Shown here in pieces: positions 8,052 to 15,789 of a DNA stretch of 64,000 nucleotides. The translations under genes and the position numbers were made by a program. Numbering within the stretch: position 1 is the stretch's first letter; the number at the start of each line of letters is the position of its first letter. The notes beneath the pieces are model-generated. The model was given only the letters and a program-made list of their open reading frames with translations. It did no database searches and was not told where the DNA came from. Source of the stretch: Nocardioides sp. (lineage in GTDB: Bacteria > Actinomycetota > Actinomycetes > Propionibacteriales > Nocardioidaceae); contig NZ_JASEEQ010000003.1 in NCBI RefSeq assembly GCF_030019515.1, positions 124,001 through 188,000 of the forward strand, read 5' to 3'.

Positions 8052-9056
8052 CTAGCGCGACATGTGGCGCGCGATGAACTCGGCGTTCGTCGTCCGGATG
8101 TGGGTCGCGTGCCCGGTAAGGAGGTGGCCGCCCGTTAGGCCGATGAACTGGCTATTGGGAATCCGCCTAGCCAGCTCTAGGCCTCCCGCGTGTTCGCGGG
8201 GGTCGTCGACTGCCTGGAAAATCAGCGTCGGCGTCGTGACTCGCTCGAAGGGTACGTCGTTGACGCCGGGGTTGGTGACGTCGTTGTCGAACAGGATTCC
8301 GTCGGTGCGCTCTGAGATCGGCAGCGAGTCCACAAACGCGTGTTCGATGGCGAACGCCTTCTGCTCGGCACTCATGCTCTCGATGACTGACTTGGGCATG
8401 AGCATCCCCAACAGCCGTTCCGGGGCTGCCTTGACTGCGGCCCAGTAGATGAAGTCGTGCCCGGCGACGAGGGGTGGGATGGGTCCGGGCACAGGGCCTG
8501 GGACGGCTGATGAGATCAGGATCAGCCCGTTGATTCGCTCCGGGAAGTCGATTGCGAACCACATCGCTGATGGACCGCCAGCGGAGTTGCCGACGACGAA
8601 GACGCGATCGATCCCCAAGTTGTCAAGGAGCTCGCGGTAGGCGGCGGCCTGCATCCTCACGGTCGCGTCGTGCGGCATGGCCGACTGCAGGTATCCGAAG
8701 CGGGAGACGTAGATGAAGCGGTAGTCCGGCCGCAAGTTGCGCCACTGGGTGACGATGGCCTCCGCCTGATCTATACCGCCTGTGATGCCATGTACGACGA
8801 GTACGGGCGGCCCGTCACCGGTGACTCGATACTGGATGTCTCCGTAGCTCGACGTGAAGATCTCGGTCGGTTGGGCAGCGAGTCGGGCGCGAGCCTCACC
8901 CATGTCGTGGCGGAACATCACTGTGACGACAGTCGACGCGACGAGGACGGTGCCAGCGACCGCGTACAGCACGATCCTGAACTTGCGGTGCTTCCTGACT
9001 CGGCTGGCTTGGTGACGAAGTCTTCGCGGAGGCCGGTCGGCAGCTTTCGTGATCAT
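8052..9056 (-). CDS. Membrane-anchored alpha/beta-hydrolase
   Basis: The product has 334 residues. A basic N-terminus and one membrane segment (about residues 27-48) anchor the enzyme, with the catalytic domain probably outside. The hydrolase core shows the oxyanion motif Val-Val-His-Gly-Ile at 87-91, the nucleophile Ser158 in Gly-Asn-Ser-Ala-Gly, an acid in Ala-Val-Asp-Asp-Pro, and His in Leu-Thr-Gly-Gly-His. It could be an esterase, lipase or epoxide-hydrolase-like enzyme; the substrate cannot be read. The gene and its neighbour are visibly less GC-rich than the rest of the window, which suggests recent acquisition. Confidence 0.85.
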   Translation of the reverse strand: MITKAADRPPRRLRHQASRVRKHRKFRIVLYAVAGTVLVASTVVTVMFRHDMGEARARLAAQPTEIFTSSYGDIQYRVTGDGPPVLVVHGITGGIDQAEAIVTQWRNLRPDYRFIYVSRFGYLQSAMPHDATVRMQAAAYRELLDNLGIDRVFVVGNSAGGPSAMWFAIDFPERINGLILISSAVPGPVPGPIPPLVAGHDFIYWAAVKAAPERLLGMLMPKSVIESMSAEQKAFAIEHAFVDSLPISERTDGILFDNDVTNPGVNDVPFERVTTPTLIFQAVDDPREHAGGLELARRIPNSQFIGLTGGHLLTGHATHIRTTNAEFIARHMSR

Positions 9057-9091
9057 GGCGCAGCTGGCTTAGCCGTTGTCATCGCTAGCTC

Positions 9092-9466
9092 CTACCGACC
9101 CGCAGACTGCCCGGTTGCTGACTGCCAGGCCGCGTAAAGGATCGCGGCGTTGATGACTACGGCGAAACTCCACCAGGGCGTGAACGTCGCAACAACCAAG
9201 GCCATCGACGCAATCGCCGCGACGGCGCCCGGGGAGGCCCACGCCTCCAGATGCATCAGGTAGGCCACGCCTGCCAAGGCGAAGCCGCTGGCCGCGACCA
9301 ATGCCAGCGTCACGACCACCGGACGCACCTCGGCGAAGAGCCAGGAGGCCTGCGTCCCAAAGTTCGGTAAGTCGCTTCCCTGCTGCGGCGGGATCCAGAT
9401 GGCCGCGTGGAGAACCCCGTGCAGAACCAGAAAGCCTGCGATGACTGGACGCCAAATGTTGATCAC
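9092..9466 (-). CDS. Small four-helix membrane protein of unknown function
   Basis: With a GTG start at 9466 the product has 124 residues and four predicted membrane helices, the first beginning Pro-Val-Ile-Ala-Gly-Phe-Leu-Val-Leu-His-Gly. A TTG at 9523 would add 19 basic residues; neither start has a convincing Shine-Dalgarno. I do not recognise a family. It lies 35 bases upstream of the alpha/beta-hydrolase gene on the same strand and shares its lower GC content, so the two may form one acquired unit. No catalytic motif is visible. Confidence 0.6.
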   Translation of the reverse strand: MINIWRPVIAGFLVLHGVLHAAIWIPPQQGSDLPNFGTQASWLFAEVRPVVVTLALVAASGFALAGVAYLMHLEAWASPGAVAAIASMALVVATFTPWWSFAVVINAAILYAAWQSATGQSAGR

Positions 9467-9928
<462 letters not shown>

Positions 9929-10077
9929 AGTGCGCCATACGTCGGCGCGGTGGGAAACGTTAGCACCAGCCCTTGACGGGCACCGAATCGACCCACGGAC
10001 CTCGTCCCCGGCCGTCCGGAAGTCCCCACTCGGCGGTCAGGACCCACGACTCGACGGGTGGAAGTCCCGACTCGACG

Positions 10078-10908
10078 TCAGGAGCCGACGGCGCGCTGGT
10101 CGTCCCCGTCCTTGCGGGCCCGGCGGGTGGCGCGGTCGGCCTCGTCCGCCTCGCGGGCCAGCTGGGCGTCGGCCTCGGTGCGGCCCGAGGTCCACACGCC
10201 GCTGTCGTCGAGGGAGATGGTGCGGACCGTGCGACGAGCGGCGGCGGGCTTGCCGACGTACGTCGGGAGCGTCACCGGCACCGGGTCCCACAGCGCCGGG
10301 TCGACCACGGCGGCCATCCCGGCGGAGGTGTCGGCGAGCGGATCCGCACCCTCGCCGTCACCGCTGACGACCGGGCTCGCCGGGGCGTCGTCGGCCTCGG
10401 TCTCCTCCGGCTGCTCGATCGGCATCCGGGCCGCCGGCGTCAGCGCCCGGCGCTCGCCCTTGACCATGATCCGGCAGGTGACCAGCCAGGCGACCAGCAG
10501 GCCGACGGGGATCGCGACGTACCACCAACCGACGACGCCGAAGGCCGCGACGCCGATCACCGCGAGGTTCGCGAGCAGGATCAGGGCCAGGACGTTGCGA
10601 CGGCGCTTCGTGGCCCGCTTGGCCGCGGTCCCGCGGGCCCGCAGCTGGGCGGGGGTGAGCTCGGCCGGGGCCTCCGTAGTCGGCGCGGCGGTCGACGGGC
10701 CGACCTGGGGGGCCGGACGGCCGGGGGTGACGAGCCGGGCGCTGCGCCGGTCCACCGGCTCGCGGCGGGCCAGCACCCGCATCGTGTGGGAGAACCGGTC
10801 CACCGAGCGGCTGCGGGCCACGTCGTCGTGGTGACGGAGCGCCTTCGGGACGAGATAGACGGCCCACGCCACGGCGAGGGCGACGAAGATCAGTGCGCTC
10901 AGGTCCAC
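10078..10908 (-). CDS. glpR: GlpR/SepX-like membrane divisome protein
   Basis: The product has 276 residues. An N-terminal membrane helix (residues 3-22) is followed by a basic linker and a helical hairpin of two membrane segments (about 103-147). A long acidic tail ends in a conserved actinobacterial motif, Trp-Asp-Pro-Val-Pro-Val-Thr-Leu-Pro-Thr-Tyr-Val. The layout and neighbourhood match Rv0996, Corynebacterium GlpR and Streptomyces SepX: GlpR is the membrane receptor of the gephyrin-like protein Glp at the division site. The probable partner gene is at 12533 in the same leftward cluster. The identification rests on layout, motif and synteny recalled from memory. Confidence 0.78.
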   Translation of the reverse strand: MDLSALIFVALAVAWAVYLVPKALRHHDDVARSRSVDRFSHTMRVLARREPVDRRSARLVTPGRPAPQVGPSTAAPTTEAPAELTPAQLRARGTAAKRATKRRRNVLALILLANLAVIGVAAFGVVGWWYVAIPVGLLVAWLVTCRIMVKGERRALTPAARMPIEQPEETEADDAPASPVVSGDGEGADPLADTSAGMAAVVDPALWDPVPVTLPTYVGKPAAARRTVRTISLDDSGVWTSGRTEADAQLAREADEADRATRRARKDGDDQRAVGS

Positions 10909-10969
10909 AGGTCAGAGGTTAGGAGTGGTAGCGCAGCGGGCTGCGGATGTCCACAGGTGTGTCGCAAAA

Positions 10970-11566
10970 TCACTCGTGTGACTGGTGTGGTTCGAGCCGG
11001 GCCAGCATCCCGTCCGGGCACTCCTCGCGGGTGATCGCGTAGACCCGGTGGTCGCGCCAGGCGCCGTCGATGTGGAGGAACCTCGGCGCGTAGCCGACCT
11101 CGCGCAGGCCGAGCTTCTCGACCACGCGCAGCGAGTTGGAGTTCTCGGGACGGATCGCGATCTCGACGCGGTGCAGCCCGCCGGCTGCGAAGCAGTGGTC
11201 GATGACCAACGCCACCGCGCGGGGCATCACCCCCCGGCCGGCGTACTCACGATCGAGCCAGTAGCCGATCGAGGCGAACTGCGCCGACCCTCGCACGATG
11301 TTGTTGACCGTCACCTGCCCCGCGAAGCGGCCGCCGACCTCGATCGCGAACGGGTACGTCGTGCCGGCGCGGGCCTGCCGGTTCAGGCGCCGCACCAGCG
11401 AGCGGAACGTCGTGGGCCGGGCGTCTCCCCCGGGCGGCACGGTGGCGTCCCAGGGCCGCAGCCACGCGACGTTGCGGCGGCGGGCGTCGCGCCAGGCCTG
11501 CGCGTCGCGGGCGGCGAGCGGCCGGACCGTGACCTCCCCGGAGGTCAGCCGGGCCGGCCAGCCCAT
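10970..11566 (-). CDS. rimJ: RimJ/RimL-type GNAT N-acetyltransferase
   Basis: The product has 198 residues. The ATG at 11566 shares a base with the TGA of the upstream mog gene (TGATG). The acetyl-CoA binding loop reads Tyr-Ala-Gly-Arg-Gly-Val-Met-Pro, preceded by Ser-Ile-Gly-Tyr-Trp-Leu and followed by Arg-Val-Glu-Ile-Ala-Ile-Arg-Pro-Glu-Asn and Asn-Ser-Leu-Arg-Val-Val-Glu-Lys-Leu-Gly, all typical for the RimJ/RimL group that acetylates protein N-termini. M. tuberculosis has rimJ at the same position between moeA1 and Rv0996. The physiological target is unknown. Confidence 0.88.
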   Translation of the reverse strand: MGWPARLTSGEVTVRPLAARDAQAWRDARRRNVAWLRPWDATVPPGGDARPTTFRSLVRRLNRQARAGTTYPFAIEVGGRFAGQVTVNNIVRGSAQFASIGYWLDREYAGRGVMPRAVALVIDHCFAAGGLHRVEIAIRPENSNSLRVVEKLGLREVGYAPRFLHIDGAWRDHRVYAITREECPDGMLARLEPHQSHE

Positions 11567-12042
11567 CAATGGTCGCTCCCCACGACCTGCTCGGCGGCGT
11601 GCACCAATACGGGACGGAGCACCGCGAGGCCGTCCTTCACTCCCCCGCGCGAGCCGGGCAGGTTGACCACCACGCAGGAGCCGACCACCCCGGCGAGCCC
11701 ACGCGAGAGCACGGCGGTCGGGACGCCCTGGGCGACGCCGTACGCGCGGATCGCCTCGGCGATCCCGGGGATCTCGGCGTCCAGCAGCGCCCGGGTCACC
11801 TCGGGGGTCCGGTCGGTCGGGGTGAGCCCGGTGCCGCCGGTCGTGAGCACCACCCGCGCACCGCCCTCGGCGGCGGCGGTGATCGCGGCGCCGACCGGCT
11901 CGCCATCCGGTACGACGACGGGCGCGTCGACCGTGAAGCCCAGCTCGCGCAGGAAGTCGATGATCAGCGGGCCGGTGGTGTCCTCGTAGACCCCGGCCGC
12001 AGCCCGGTTGGAGGCGACGACGACCTCGGCGCGCATGCTCAC
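11566..12042 (-). CDS. mog: Molybdopterin adenylyltransferase (MogA/MoaB family)
   Basis: The product has 158 residues from the GTG at 12042, which overlaps the moaC stop (GTGA) and has GGAG six bases upstream; an ATG six bases further in is the alternative. Thr-Thr-Gly-Gly-Thr-Gly near residue 68, followed by Asp-Arg-Thr-Pro-Glu, is the signature of the MogA/MoaB fold that binds molybdopterin. The C-terminal Asn-Leu-Pro-Gly-Ser strengthens this. It activates molybdopterin with ATP before molybdate insertion by MoeA-type proteins. It is encoded between moaC and rimJ in one coupled operon. Confidence 0.9.
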   Translation of the reverse strand: MSMRAEVVVASNRAAAGVYEDTTGPLIIDFLRELGFTVDAPVVVPDGEPVGAAITAAAEGGARVVLTTGGTGLTPTDRTPEVTRALLDAEIPGIAEAIRAYGVAQGVPTAVLSRGLAGVVGSCVVVNLPGSRGGVKDGLAVLRPVLVHAAEQVVGSDH

Positions 12043-12530
12043 GGACGGCTCCAGTCGCCCGACCTGCCGCCGGACTTGGTCTCGACCCGGATGTCGGTGA
12101 TCACCGCCGCCTTGTCGACGGCCTTGACCATGTCGACGACGGTCAGGGCCGCGACCGAGACGGCGGTCAGCGCCTCCATCTCCACACCCGTGCGATCGGC
12201 CGTCCGGACCGTCGCGCGGATCACCACGCTCGGCTCCGGGTCGTCGGTCACCTCGAGGTCGACGCTCACCCCGGAGATCGCCAGCGGGTGGCACAGCGGC
12301 ACCAGGGCCGGCGTCTGCTTGGCCGCCATGATGCCGGCCACCCGGGCGACACCGAGCGCGTCGCCCTTCGGCACGCCCTCGCCGCGGAGCAGCCCGACGA
12401 CCGTCGCCGAGACGAGGACCCGACCGGAGGCGGTCGCCGTGCGGGCGGTGACGTCCTTGCCCGAGACGTCGACCATCCGGGCCGCCCCGGACTCGTCGAC
12501 GTGGGTGAGCCGCCGGGGCGTTTCGGGCAT
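12039..12530 (-). CDS. moaC: Cyclic pyranopterin monophosphate synthase MoaC
   Basis: The product has 163 residues, the normal length. The motifs Leu-Cys-His-Pro-Leu at about residues 79-83 and [10 protein letters not shown] at about 114-123 are diagnostic for MoaC, as is the C-terminal Ser-Gly-Gly-Arg-Ser-Gly. It performs the second step of molybdenum cofactor synthesis together with MoaA. The start lies two bases after the moeA stop and its own stop overlaps the mog start, so all are co-translated. No moaA, moaD or moaE is in the window. Confidence 0.95.
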   Translation of the reverse strand: MPETPRRLTHVDESGAARMVDVSGKDVTARTATASGRVLVSATVVGLLRGEGVPKGDALGVARVAGIMAAKQTPALVPLCHPLAISGVSVDLEVTDDPEPSVVIRATVRTADRTGVEMEALTAVSVAALTVVDMVKAVDKAAVITDIRVETKSGGRSGDWSRP

Positions 12531-12532
12531 CG

Positions 12533-13774
12533 CTAGAACTCCTCGTCGAGCCTCAGGACCTGGACCTGCTCGCCGGCCGCGACGGAGGTGACGTCCTCCG
12601 GCACGACGACCAGCGCGTCGGACGATGCCAGATCGCCGATCAGGTGGGAACCGTGACCGCCGACCGGAGTCACGGAGGAGCCGTTGCGGCCGGCCGGGTC
12701 GACGGCGTACTCGGCGCGCACGAACTGCCGCTTGCCCAGCGGGGACCGGATCGGGTGGGTGAGCCGTGCGGGCGTCGTCGGGCGGGCGTAGGGCGTGCGC
12801 CCCATCAGCTTGCGCAGCGCCGGCAGCACGAACTGCTGGAAGGAGATGTACGACGAGACCGGGTTGCCGGGCAGCGTGAAGATCGGGGTCCGGTCCTCGC
12901 CGACGTGCCCGAAGCCCTGCGGCTTGCCGGGCTGCATCGCAACCCCGCCGAACCACACCGTGCCGAGGGGGCTGAGCGCCTCCTTGACCACGTCGTAGTC
13001 GCCCTGCGAGACCCCGCCACTGGTGATGACCAGGTCGGCGCGGACCAGCTGGTCGTGCACGGCGGCGAGGAACTCCCGCGGCTCGTCCGGGACGATCCCG
13101 ACCCGGTAGGTGATCGCACCGGCGGCCCGGGCGGCGGCCGCGAGGAGGAAGGAGTTGCCGTCGTAGATCGAGTCGTGCCCCAGCTCGGCGCCCGGCTCGC
13201 GCAGCTCCGACCCGGTCGAGATCACGACGACGCGGGGGCGCGGACGGGCGCGCACCGCGGCCCGGCCCACGGACGCCAGCAGGCCGAGGTGGCGAGGACC
13301 GAGCACGGTGCCCCGGGAGACGACGAGGTCCCCGACGGCGACGTCCTCACCGGCGGGGCGCACGTGCTGGCCGAGCGAGGGCGCGCGCTCGATGCGGACC
13401 TGGGCGACGCCCCGGTCGGTCCACTCGTAGGGCACCACGCTGTCGGCGCCGGCCGGCACCGGGGCGCCGGTCATGATCTTCACCGCCGTGCCGGGTGACA
13501 TGGCGAGCAGCGTCGCCTGGCCGGCCCCGATCTCGCCGACCACCGGCAGGTGGACCGGGGACTCCTCGGTGGCGGTGACGACGTCCGCGTGGCGTACGGC
13601 GTACCCGTCCATCGCGGAGTTCTCGAAGGGCGGCAGCCCGATCGGCGCGACCACGTCCTCGGCCACGGCCAGGCCGAGCGCGTCCATCAGCGGCTGCGGG
13701 AAGTCCGGGAGCGGCTCGATCTCCGCGAGGATCCGTGCGAGGTGGTCGTCGACCGAGATCAGGCCCTCAGCCAT
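12533..13774 (-). CDS. glp: MoeA-like molybdotransferase, probable divisome protein Glp
   Basis: The product has 413 residues with the MoeA/gephyrin layout: [13 protein letters not shown] near residues 48-60, then a Mog-like domain with [10 protein letters not shown], and the C-terminal beta domain. MoeA inserts molybdate into adenylylated molybdopterin. In Corynebacterium and mycobacteria the copy in this gene neighbourhood is Glp, which also binds FtsZ and the membrane receptor GlpR. With glpR at 10078 in the same cluster, the Glp role is likely, but sequence alone does not prove FtsZ binding. The start overlaps the upstream gene by 8 bases. Confidence 0.88.
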   Translation of the reverse strand: MAEGLISVDDHLARILAEIEPLPDFPQPLMDALGLAVAEDVVAPIGLPPFENSAMDGYAVRHADVVTATEESPVHLPVVGEIGAGQATLLAMSPGTAVKIMTGAPVPAGADSVVPYEWTDRGVAQVRIERAPSLGQHVRPAGEDVAVGDLVVSRGTVLGPRHLGLLASVGRAAVRARPRPRVVVISTGSELREPGAELGHDSIYDGNSFLLAAAARAAGAITYRVGIVPDEPREFLAAVHDQLVRADLVITSGGVSQGDYDVVKEALSPLGTVWFGGVAMQPGKPQGFGHVGEDRTPIFTLPGNPVSSYISFQQFVLPALRKLMGRTPYARPTTPARLTHPIRSPLGKRQFVRAEYAVDPAGRNGSSVTPVGGHGSHLIGDLASSDALVVVPEDVTSVAAGEQVQVLRLDEEF

Positions 13775-15146
13775 CGGAGAGGAGGGTGTCGGCGTCGATG
13801 CGCTGCGCGGAGGTCGCCTCCAGGTTCACGTCGCCCACGACCTGCACACCGTGGGCGAACGTCCAGTCGCCCTCGACCCGCAGCGAGCTCGCCTTCTTCA
13901 TCGACGGGGCGCCGTCGGGGAAGCGCTTGTCGAACTCGCCGACCAGCTTGTAGTAGTCGTCGTCGAGGTCGACGTACGGCACCTCGGAGGCGGCCTGGTC
14001 GAGCACGAAGTCCTGGCCGATGTCGTAGACGTCGGAGCGCAGCACCAGCAGGTCGTTGGTGGTCTTGACGGGCACGAACCGCTCCCGGCCGACCTCGATC
14101 AGCCGCGAGCCCTCGAAGACCTCGATCGCGGCGCCCATGGCGGTCTCGATCTGGATCACCTCGGGCGTCGAGGGGTCCCCCGGGTCGAGCGACTTGACGT
14201 TGCGGATCAGCGGCAGCCCGAGGATGCCCTGGCGCACGTCGAGCGCGTTCTTCATCGCGGCCAGGTCGAACCACAGGTTGTTGGTCGAGCAGAACTTGTG
14301 GCGGTCGAGGTCGGTCAACGCCTCCTTGTCCGCATCCGGCGTCTGCGCGGTCTCGCGCAGCACGATCCGGCCGTCGATCTTGCGCCGGGCGAAGTGACCG
14401 CCCTTGCGGTCCGAGGGGGTACGGCGTACCGCCTCGATCGCGAACGGCGCGCCGGATGTCGCGAACCAGCCGGCCACCCGCGCCTCCGGGACCGCGCCGA
14501 GGTTGTCGGAGTTGGACACCAAGACGCGCTCGTAGCCGGCCTCGATCAGCCGCTCGAGCAGGCCGGTGCCCCGCAGTGCGGTGTAGACGTCACCGTGGCC
14601 CGGCGGACACCACTCGAGGTCGGGGTCCTTGGGCCAGCTCACCGGCGAGAGGTCCTTGGCCAGGAGCCTCGGCTCCTTGTTCTGGAGGAACTCCAGCGGC
14701 AGCCCGTCGACCGGGAGGTCGGCGTAGCGCGCCAGCGCCGCCATCGTGTCGGCGGAGGTGCGGAAGCTGTTCATGAAGATCAGCGGCAGGGTCGCGGCGT
14801 ACTCCTTGCGCAGGTGCAGCACCTGGCGCGCGATGATGTCGAGGAAGGACAGTCCGCGGCGCACGCACAGCAGCGACTTCGCACGGTCCATGCCCATCGA
14901 GGTGCCGAGCCCGCCGTTGAGCTTGATCACCGCCGTCGTGCGGATCGCCGCCGCGGCGTCCTCGTCGGAGACCGCCACCGTCGCCAGCGACTCCATGTCC
15001 ACCGGCTCGATCGACGACTCCGGGATCATGCCGGTCTCGCCGTGCTCGAGGAGGCGGAAGTAGTGGGCGAACGTCTCGATGGCGACCTCGTCGACCCCGG
15101 CCGCCGCCATCTTGTCGCGTGCCCGGTTCAAGCCAGCGCTTCCCAT
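13767..15146 (-). CDS. UTP-glucose-1-phosphate uridylyltransferase, eukaryote-like type
   Basis: The product has 459 residues from the ATG at 15146. The nucleotide loop at residues 75-90 contains Lys-Leu-Asn-Gly-Gly-Leu-Gly-Thr-Ser-Met-Gly, the signature of the UDPGP family found mainly in eukaryotes. Bacterial GalU is only about 300 residues and has a different loop (Gly-x-Gly-Thr-Arg). The left-handed beta-helix end is also present. It would make UDP-glucose for cell-wall glycans and trehalose. It occupies the place of galU in the mycobacterial neighbourhood and heads the moeA-moaC-mog-rimJ-glpR unit, divergent from the cyclo-ligase gene with 23 bases between starts. Confidence 0.9.
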   Translation of the reverse strand: MGSAGLNRARDKMAAAGVDEVAIETFAHYFRLLEHGETGMIPESSIEPVDMESLATVAVSDEDAAAAIRTTAVIKLNGGLGTSMGMDRAKSLLCVRRGLSFLDIIARQVLHLRKEYAATLPLIFMNSFRTSADTMAALARYADLPVDGLPLEFLQNKEPRLLAKDLSPVSWPKDPDLEWCPPGHGDVYTALRGTGLLERLIEAGYERVLVSNSDNLGAVPEARVAGWFATSGAPFAIEAVRRTPSDRKGGHFARRKIDGRIVLRETAQTPDADKEALTDLDRHKFCSTNNLWFDLAAMKNALDVRQGILGLPLIRNVKSLDPGDPSTPEVIQIETAMGAAIEVFEGSRLIEVGRERFVPVKTTNDLLVLRSDVYDIGQDFVLDQAASEVPYVDLDDDYYKLVGEFDKRFPDGAPSMKKASSLRVEGDWTFAHGVQVVGDVNLEATSAQRIDADTLLSDG

Positions 15147-15169
15147 GATCACGATCGTAGGCTTCCCCC

Positions 15170-15754
15170 GTGACCGGCACCCAATCACCTGCCAAGTCGG
15201 CGGTCCGCGACCGGCTGCTCACCACCCGGCACCGCCGATCGGTGGCCGACGTCGGCGTCGCGGCCCGGGCGATCGCGGAGCACCTGCTGGCGCACCCCGA
15301 GGTCCGTCGGGCGGCCACGCTCGCGGCCTACGTGTCGGTCGGCAGCGAGCCGGGCACCGGCCCGCTGCTCGACGGGCTGCGCGCCGCGGGCAAGCGGGTG
15401 ATCCTCCCCGTGGTGCTGCCCGACCTCGACCTGGACTGGGCGGCGTACGACGGCCCGGACCGGCTGGTGCCGGCGCGTCGCGGGCTGCTGGAGCCTCCCG
15501 GGCCGCGGTTGGGCCCCGACGCGATCGCGACCGCGGACGTCGTCCTGGCGCCCGGGCTCGCGGTCTCGCCCACCGGCGTCCGGCTCGGCCAGGGCGGCGG
15601 GTGCTACGACCGGGCGCTCGGCCGGGTGCCGGTCGGCACGTTCACCTGCGTGCTGCTCTACGACGGCGAGGTCGGCCTCGACGTGCCGGTCGAGCCCCAC
15701 GACCGCGCGGTCCTGTTCGCGGCGACTCCCTCCGGAGTCGTCCGGGTCGGCTGA
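15170..15754 (+). CDS. 5-formyltetrahydrofolate cyclo-ligase
   Basis: The product has 194 residues with a GTG start. The family signature Gly-Val-Arg-Leu-Gly-Gln-Gly-Gly-Gly-Cys-Tyr-Asp-Arg is at residues 136-148, and Ala-Pro-Gly-Leu-Ala-Val precedes it. It uses ATP to turn 5-formyl-THF into methenyl-THF, recycling folate. The gene is divergent from the UDP-glucose enzyme with a very short spacer, as in mycobacteria (Rv0992c beside Rv0993). It converges with the penicillin-acylase-like gene. Confidence 0.93.
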   Translation: MTGTQSPAKSAVRDRLLTTRHRRSVADVGVAARAIAEHLLAHPEVRRAATLAAYVSVGSEPGTGPLLDGLRAAGKRVILPVVLPDLDLDWAAYDGPDRLVPARRGLLEPPGPRLGPDAIATADVVLAPGLAVSPTGVRLGQGGGCYDRALGRVPVGTFTCVLLYDGEVGLDVPVEPHDRAVLFAATPSGVVRVG

Positions 15755-15789
15755 ACCGGGGCTCGTCAGCACGACCCCGCAGCGGGCGC

